Assembly: GCA_025617745.1 (NCBI GenBank)
Contig: CM046855.1
Location: forward strand, 48,711,813 to 48,775,812
Length of the DNA stretch: 64,000 bases
DNA from: Heliocidaris erythrogramma
Taxonomy: Eukaryota; Echinodermata; Echinoidea; Camarodonta; Echinometridae
Direction of reading: 5' to 3'
Under the pieces are notes generated by a model, which made no database searches, was not told the DNA's origin, and saw only the letters and a list, made by a program, of their open reading frames with translations. How positions within the stretch are numbered: the first letter of the stretch is position 1; every line of letters starts with the position of its first letter. Below are positions 60,601 to 64,000 of this stretch, piece by piece. Position numbers and translations under genes: made by a program.

Positions 60601-61403
60601 TATTTTACCCTGAAATTTTGTCAGATGGTAGATTAATAAATGAACTTTCCGATGATACAGAAAACTTAAAATCAAAATTGCCACCCCGAAACCTCCCTTT
60701 TCAGCTGTTTACTCTAAAACTCCCATTTCGACTTATTTCGTCGTTTTGTGGTGGAGGGTCACATATTATAATTTGCTTAAGATCAATGTTTCAACAAAAA
60801 CAGGTATACGATAGCTGTGAACAATACATGCACAAGTCCAAAAGATCTGTGACAATCTGTGAAATGGTTATCAAATTTTCAGGTGCATATTGGGCTGTAA
60901 AATTGCTGCAAGGGGTTGGGTACAAGGAAGGGGTGCATTTTGTTGTTTATTTATAGGTCATGTATAGCTTCAGTAAGCCCTCAAAATCTTTTTGTCAGAT
61001 TTCTTTGATTTTAATTGATAAATAGCAAGAACTGGCAATACTAAACTAGTACAGTACCAGTATTATTGTCGAACACTTTAGCCAAGTGCTTTATTTCTCC
61101 TTTATCCTGTTCCTCAGTAATTTGCAATGACATCTTCCAAAGAAGTTTGATGAGGTCTCTCACATGACCTCTCTCACATGACCTCTCTCCTTCAAATCAT
61201 AGTTTCTGTAATATGTGATTGTTTCTGCCATTTTCTGTTCTCCTCGTAGGCCTCCAGAGAAGACCATCGATGGCAAGACAAGGGTCACCGTTAATGTGGT
61301 GGGCAAAGGGCAATTCAAAGGCATCGGACGGAACTACCACATCGCTAAGGCAACAGCTGCTCGTTTTGCTCTCCGTCTTCTTAAGAGCCAGCCTAAGAAG
61401 TGA
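39640..61403 (+). CDS. Dicer: Dicer ribonuclease (complete, 18 coding exons)
   Basis: Exons: 39640-39762, 41260-41422, 41992-43000, 43510-43889, 44451-44638, 48859-49010, 49870-50011, 51224-51299, 51826-51962, 52429-52608, 53373-53586, 54151-55148, 55642-55794, 56683-57539, 58057-58312, 58693-58861, 59954-60029, 61250-61403. They join without a frame break into 1,808 aa, near the usual animal Dicer size. Domain order is helicase (1-620), DUF283 (about 660-745), platform (about 790-920), PAZ (about 960-1075), RNase IIIa (about 1255-1530), RNase IIIb (about 1575-1735) and dsRBD (about 1745-1808). Dicer cuts pre-miRNA and long dsRNA in the cytoplasm into short duplexes for Argonaute. The catalytic acids are all there (E1271, D1275, D1469, E1472; E1593, D1597, D1700, E1703). 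The helicase motifs are altered. The start ATG follows a splice acceptor, so a 5' non-coding exon lies upstream. Intron 10 has a GC donor. It resembles vertebrate Dicer1 more than arthropod Dicer-2. Confidence 0.97.
39971..40109. mobile_element. Fold-back MITE, TTTCATCAAG family, Dicer intron 1
   Basis: Ends AGGGGAGCGTTTCATCAAGC and GCTTGATGAAACGCTCCT pair. The interior is in inverted order relative to the next copy. Confidence 0.85.
40153..40293. mobile_element. Fold-back MITE, TTTCATCAAG family, Dicer intron 1, second copy
   Basis: Ends CAGGGGAGCATTTCATCAAG and CTTGATGAAACACTCCCC. It lies only 43 bp from the previous copy. Confidence 0.85.
44935..45175. repeat. Dispersed repeat fragment in Dicer intron 5
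   Basis: It begins with an inverted pair, GTCTCGCCCACC and GGTGGAGGCAAGAC, followed by text of the type CTTGGGTCAGAGATGCACTT and AGGGTCACATGATAAGGTCA. It resembles the start of the larger element at 47931-48606 in design only. Confidence 0.4.
46756..46889. promoter_or_regulatory. Cluster of three ATTGCGCAAT palindromes
   Basis: Perfect ATTGCGCAAT occurs at 46756-46765, 46837-46846 and 46880-46889, with a one-mismatch copy (ATTGCGAAAT) at 46796-46805. This 10-mer is the classic optimal C/EBP-family bZIP site. The cluster is in Dicer intron 5. The surroundings also form short hairpins (GATGGTAG / CTACCATT), so it could be a repeat element rather than an enhancer. Confidence 0.35.
47931..48606. 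mobile_element. TIR element with internal tandem repeat in Dicer intron 5
   Basis: Ends ATGCCTCCGCC and GGCGGAGGCAT are inverted repeats. Inside are a GTCCATCCGTCCGTCC tract and two tandem copies of a unit of about 135 bp (GATCAGCTTCTAACTTGG, TGAACTGATTAGATTTT, CTCAAGGTCAAAGGTCA). This repeat style is common in marine invertebrates. No transposase is encoded. Confidence 0.75.
50580..50795. repeat. Dispersed repeat, copy 1 (Dicer intron 7)
   Basis: It starts CATTTTGTGTGTTGGAGCAA, continues through GTAGTGATTACAACT and ends AAGGTTGGATTTCCCTTTG. A second, diverged copy lies in intron 10. Confidence 0.7.
52665..52840 (-). mobile_element. tRNA-derived SINE, minus strand, Dicer intron 10
   Basis: On the minus strand, CTTAGTGGTAGAGCAG matches a pol III A box and GGGTTCAAAACC a B box. 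The anticodon-loop-like CTCATAA lies between them, as in a tRNA-Met-like head. A non-tRNA body follows toward 52665. It is inside a protein gene, its stems are imperfect and it has a body, so I call it a SINE rather than a tRNA gene. Confidence 0.6.
52970..53190. repeat. Dispersed repeat, copy 2 (Dicer intron 10)
   Basis: Matches 50580-50795 at TTTTGTGTGTTGGAACAA, CTGTCTGCC, AATGATTACAACT and CTTGCCTTGAAGGTTGGATT, with an insertion before the last block. Confidence 0.7.
53773..53933. mobile_element. Fold-back MITE in Dicer intron 11
   Basis: Ends CCAGGGGGTGTTTCATAAAG and CTTTATGAAACACCCCCCTG pair, and the arms continue through CTGTTCGTAAGTTACG and CGTAACTTTACGAACAG. It is 161 bp. Confidence 0.85.
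54051..54133. repeat. Direct repeat of about 31 bp in Dicer intron 11
   Basis: AAAGATATGTATGTCTAAATACACTTTTGGA occurs at 54051-54081 and 54103-54133 (first 20 bases AAAGATATGTATGTCTAAAT). Each is next to CAATCC/GGATTG words. It ends 18 bp before exon 12 and overlaps the branch-point zone. Confidence 0.8.
54151..55148 (+). other. Dicer: Dicer exon 12: PAZ domain and connector
   Basis: This 998-nt exon encodes residues 922-1254. The PAZ domain (about 960-1075) holds the RNA 3'-end pocket region with [30 protein letters not shown] and [13 protein letters not shown]. Then come [20 protein letters not shown] and [14 protein letters not shown], the connector helix leading to the RNase core. From about residue 1130 the sequence turns acidic and low in complexity, as in other Dicers before RNase IIIa. 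Confidence 0.9.
59109..59775. mobile_element. TIR element (667 bp), Dicer intron 16
   Basis: Ends ATGTGACCCGCGGCCTCAAA and TTTGAGGCGTCGGGTCACAT are inverted, and pairing continues through ACCTACAATAAGTCGC / GCGACTTATTGTAGGT. There is no coding capacity. It is a relative of the element in the next intron. Confidence 0.85.
60107..60763. mobile_element. TIR element (657 bp), Dicer intron 17
   Basis: Ends TGTGACCCTCCACCACAAAA and TTTTGTGGTGGAGGGTCACA are inverted. The inner words AATAAGTCG / CGACTTATT are shared with the 59109-59775 element. There is no coding capacity. Confidence 0.85.
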
Positions 61404-64000
61404 AATACAATAATATAAGAATAAGGTGGTAGAAATACTCTTGCATGTACAGGGCTTGAAAAGTTTGCAGGTTGAGTACTTGTCATGTGATTGCATTTGC
61501 TCATCAAAGGGTCCCATAAAGTATTTGTGAAATTCCAACTGTGCAGAATAGTAATTAGTAATTGTCTTGGTGAGCTATACAAGAACCCTCTATATTCATT
61601 ATCATATATGTGCAAGTACGAGTGTATGATGAGGGTTTTTTTATGTCTGGAGAACTTGTCAGTACTCCAAAGTGGAATTCGAATGGAAAAGAGATATCTG
61701 GATTAACATCCAGTTTCTGGATTCTGTTAGTTTTTTTTTAATGCAGCTGGTCATATAAAGTGTGTGTTCATGAGACGTAATTAGTCGGAAGTATATTAAT
61801 AACATGTTGCAGTTGGTATATTGTAATATGCAGAGTGTTTGCATACATAGTTATACCCAGAGATCATGCTTTTACTCTTCCATCAGCATTTGTCATCAGA
61901 GAATTGTATTAGAATCATGTGCAGCTACAGATCATGTTGAATTGAAGTTCATCATATGGGAAATGTATATTAACTTTATCACAGAGTGAATTTAATGCTT
62001 TAATAGATATGTGAGGAGGATTTCTTAGATGTATTGCAGTAAATAGTAAAATGTTATGTTTCTCATCATAACTTGAAGCTATTTTGTGATATTTTATAAG
62101 TGCTGTTAAACTATTTCATACACATTTACATTATATATTCTTTAATGAAATAATGCAGAAGAAAATTATGAAAAACAGCCAGTTTTGTGTATTTTTATCA
62201 GAGACTGCCCTTCAATGACCAAAACATTTTATAACTTCATCATGTGCATCATAAAAATGCCTTTCTGTGCATGCTTGCTTCACTGCCATGTAGAACTAAA
62301 TCTTGTAGTACTATGGGATGCAATACATAAATTGAAGGGGGAAAAATTAAATCAATTTGTCATATACAGTTTACCGATGTTGTATAGTGCAATTTATTAA
62401 TTGAGAAATAATGTTATGCTTTTAGAAGAAAAAGAAAGTTATATATTGCAGAAAAATCTAGGTGTGAATTGCAATCTCTTTGTAAATGCATCAGACGAAC
62501 TGAATTGATATTGTGTAAACAGCTGAACTTGTCTTCGTTTGATATGCAAAGAAAGTGGCAAAACATTTGGAAAAAAACCACAGACTCTTCCATTATTGTA
62601 CTTCTACCTCTGTCTCAGACTTCTTTATGGAGAATGTTTTTTTGCCTTGTTGTTGTGGAAATGTTCTTATAATGTGATAATAATGTAAGAACCACATACC
62701 CTGGTCAGGTTGTGTAATTTTGTCTTTTCTGGAGGTGTCATGGTACAGTGGTTCATTCACTTGACTCTCATCCAAGGGTTGATGGTTCGAATCTCAGCCC
62801 AGCACTAGTGTCTTTTGGCAAGACATTAATCCACGTTGCCCACTCTTCATGCAGGTGTTAAATCGGTCCCTGGCGCTGATTACAGCCGCTGGAGCTAAAG
62901 CCAGGGTAATATCGAAACCCTTTGGAATCACGTAGGGACCTTATATCTTAAGGTGATAATATGCGCTGTACAAGAATGATTTATTTCATTATTATTATTA
63001 TTATTATCCTTATCCTTCTGTTTTCTGAGAAGAATCTCTTTTAAGTGGTTTATCTGCTGAGAAGCAGAAGGGCACTAACTCTTATAATTTTACATTGAGT
63101 TAAAGCCCTTCTGGCTCTCAACAGGCATCATGCCCGTCTCTAGATAAGATTAAATATGTGCAATATAAAATTACAACAGTATTTCAGTGCATTAGATGTT
63201 TTATCTGAAACATGAGAAATAACTTCATATTTAGTGTTTTTCTTTTTTTAAACAAAATCTTACAATTTTCAAAATAAAATAATGTAATGGTTTATAACTT
63301 TCATTGATTTGTCATAATTTGTTACATCACAATCATTGCATGATTAATGTATTTTTCAAAAAAATTAATGATAAATCAATAATGAAATTAAAAATGCTTA
63401 CACAACAATGTAAACATTTGCACAACTCACTCCCTGATGTTATCAAGATTCATTTTATGATTTCGTATATTGATATCTGATTTGTTTTCTTTCGTTTCAT
63501 GGAAGGGGATTGCGAAATCAAGTCTTATTAATCAAATTCATACTTATTGAAGAATTATTTGGAACTAAAAAATGGAATCGGTGGTTGTATGTGAATCAAC
63601 CTGCATATTTTTGAATATTTATATTAAACTAATTTCAATCATTGTCGCAAACGTGTCTATCATGTAATTTGCAATTTTCCATTTGTACATCAGGTAACAA
63701 TGAAGAGATTCACTGTTCATTCATTCCGGTTATATCGTAACATTTGTGCCTCTTCATCTCTGCCTCCTGTGTATTAGAATTCAATATTGTACCGGTACTT
63801 TATTTTTGATTCAATGCATGAAATTTTGTACGATTGACTTTCTGAAAGCTGATTGATCTATTTGACTTTTGAGTTTGTTTTATTCCCTTTTTTTTTGGGG
63901 GGGGGGGGGTGGACGACCCTGAAAAACTCTCTTGCATGTATATTTTTCCTTGGTGCTCTGTAATTTCAGTATATACATGTGTGTTTTATATCATCTCTGT
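61404..64000. other. Dicer 3' flank
   Basis: AT-rich sequence follows the stop codon; part is 3' UTR but its end could not be fixed. AATAAA-like words occur late (about 63272-63282). Apart from the SINE and a G run at 63897-63909, I see no gene or element. Confidence 0.5.
62731..63005 (+). mobile_element. tRNA-derived SINE with ATT tail
   Basis: A pol III A-box-like TGGTACAGTGGTTC and a B box GGTTCGAATCTC lie 40 bp apart in a tRNA-like head, followed by a body with GGTCCCTGGCGCTGATTACA and AGCTAAAGCCAGGG. It ends in (ATT)n at 62990-63007, the usual SINE structure. Confidence 0.8.

Larger units (their letters stand above)
55642..61403 (+). other. Dicer: Dicer exons 13-18: RNase IIIa, RNase IIIb and dsRBD
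   Basis: RNase IIIa starts with the signature [13 protein letters not shown] (exon 13) and completes at [12 protein letters not shown] (exon 14), split by a very acidic insert of about 110 residues. RNase IIIb has [15 protein letters not shown] (exons 14/15), [11 protein letters not shown] and [18 protein letters not shown] (exon 16). Each domain cuts one strand of the duplex, and all acidic metal ligands are present. The C-terminal dsRBD (exons 17-18) has [26 protein letters not shown] and the KATAARFAL helix. The stop codon is at 61401-61403. Confidence 0.95.

Overview
The window is AT-rich animal DNA: exons are separated by introns with GT..AG borders, and there are many non-LTR retrotransposon, Tc1/mariner and fold-back (MITE) remnants, tRNA-derived SINEs and microsatellites. 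Large families of TRIM-like and fibrinogen-related (FReD) genes, together with the repeat types seen, suggest a marine invertebrate deuterostome, most likely an echinoderm such as a sea urchin. This assignment is inference; no species-diagnostic gene is present.

Layout. Positions 1-3,400: repeats and a dead Tc1-type transposon. 3,974-5,160 (+): a RING/B-box/coiled-coil (TRIM-like) ORF whose C-terminal part has decayed. 5,500-12,100: almost entirely transposon debris (a non-LTR remnant, a second Tc1-type element, several fold-back elements). 12,290-29,500 (- strand): two tandem copies of a secreted fibrinogen-related protein gene. The right-hand copy (23,325-27,627) is intact and can be read as five phase-matched exons giving 379 aa. 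The left-hand copy (12,721-18,453) is damaged. A 5'-truncated non-LTR retrotransposon (21,907-23,150) lies between them. 29,600-39,400: repeats, including a family of short elements built around GACGGAATAAA, a 1.66 kb fold-back transposon, a 2.56 kb tandem duplication and a deleted Tc1-type element.

39,640-61,403 (+): a complete Dicer gene. I could join 18 coding exons in consistent phase into an 1,808-aa protein with helicase, DUF283, platform, PAZ, RNase IIIa, RNase IIIb and dsRBD regions. All eight RNase III acidic residues are present, so it should make miRNAs/siRNAs. The helicase looks unable to use ATP in the normal way: motif I reads GTEKT, motif III TES and motif VI QSKAKAR, while the DECH box is intact. 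Its introns carry several fold-back elements, SINE pieces, one GC-AG splice border and a cluster of three perfect ATTGCGCAAT palindromes. 61,404-64,000 is 3' flank with a tRNA-derived SINE.

The TRIM, FReD and Dicer genes belong to families used in innate defence, but nothing in the sequence shows that they are co-regulated. All gene models were built by eye from splice borders and reading-frame continuity.
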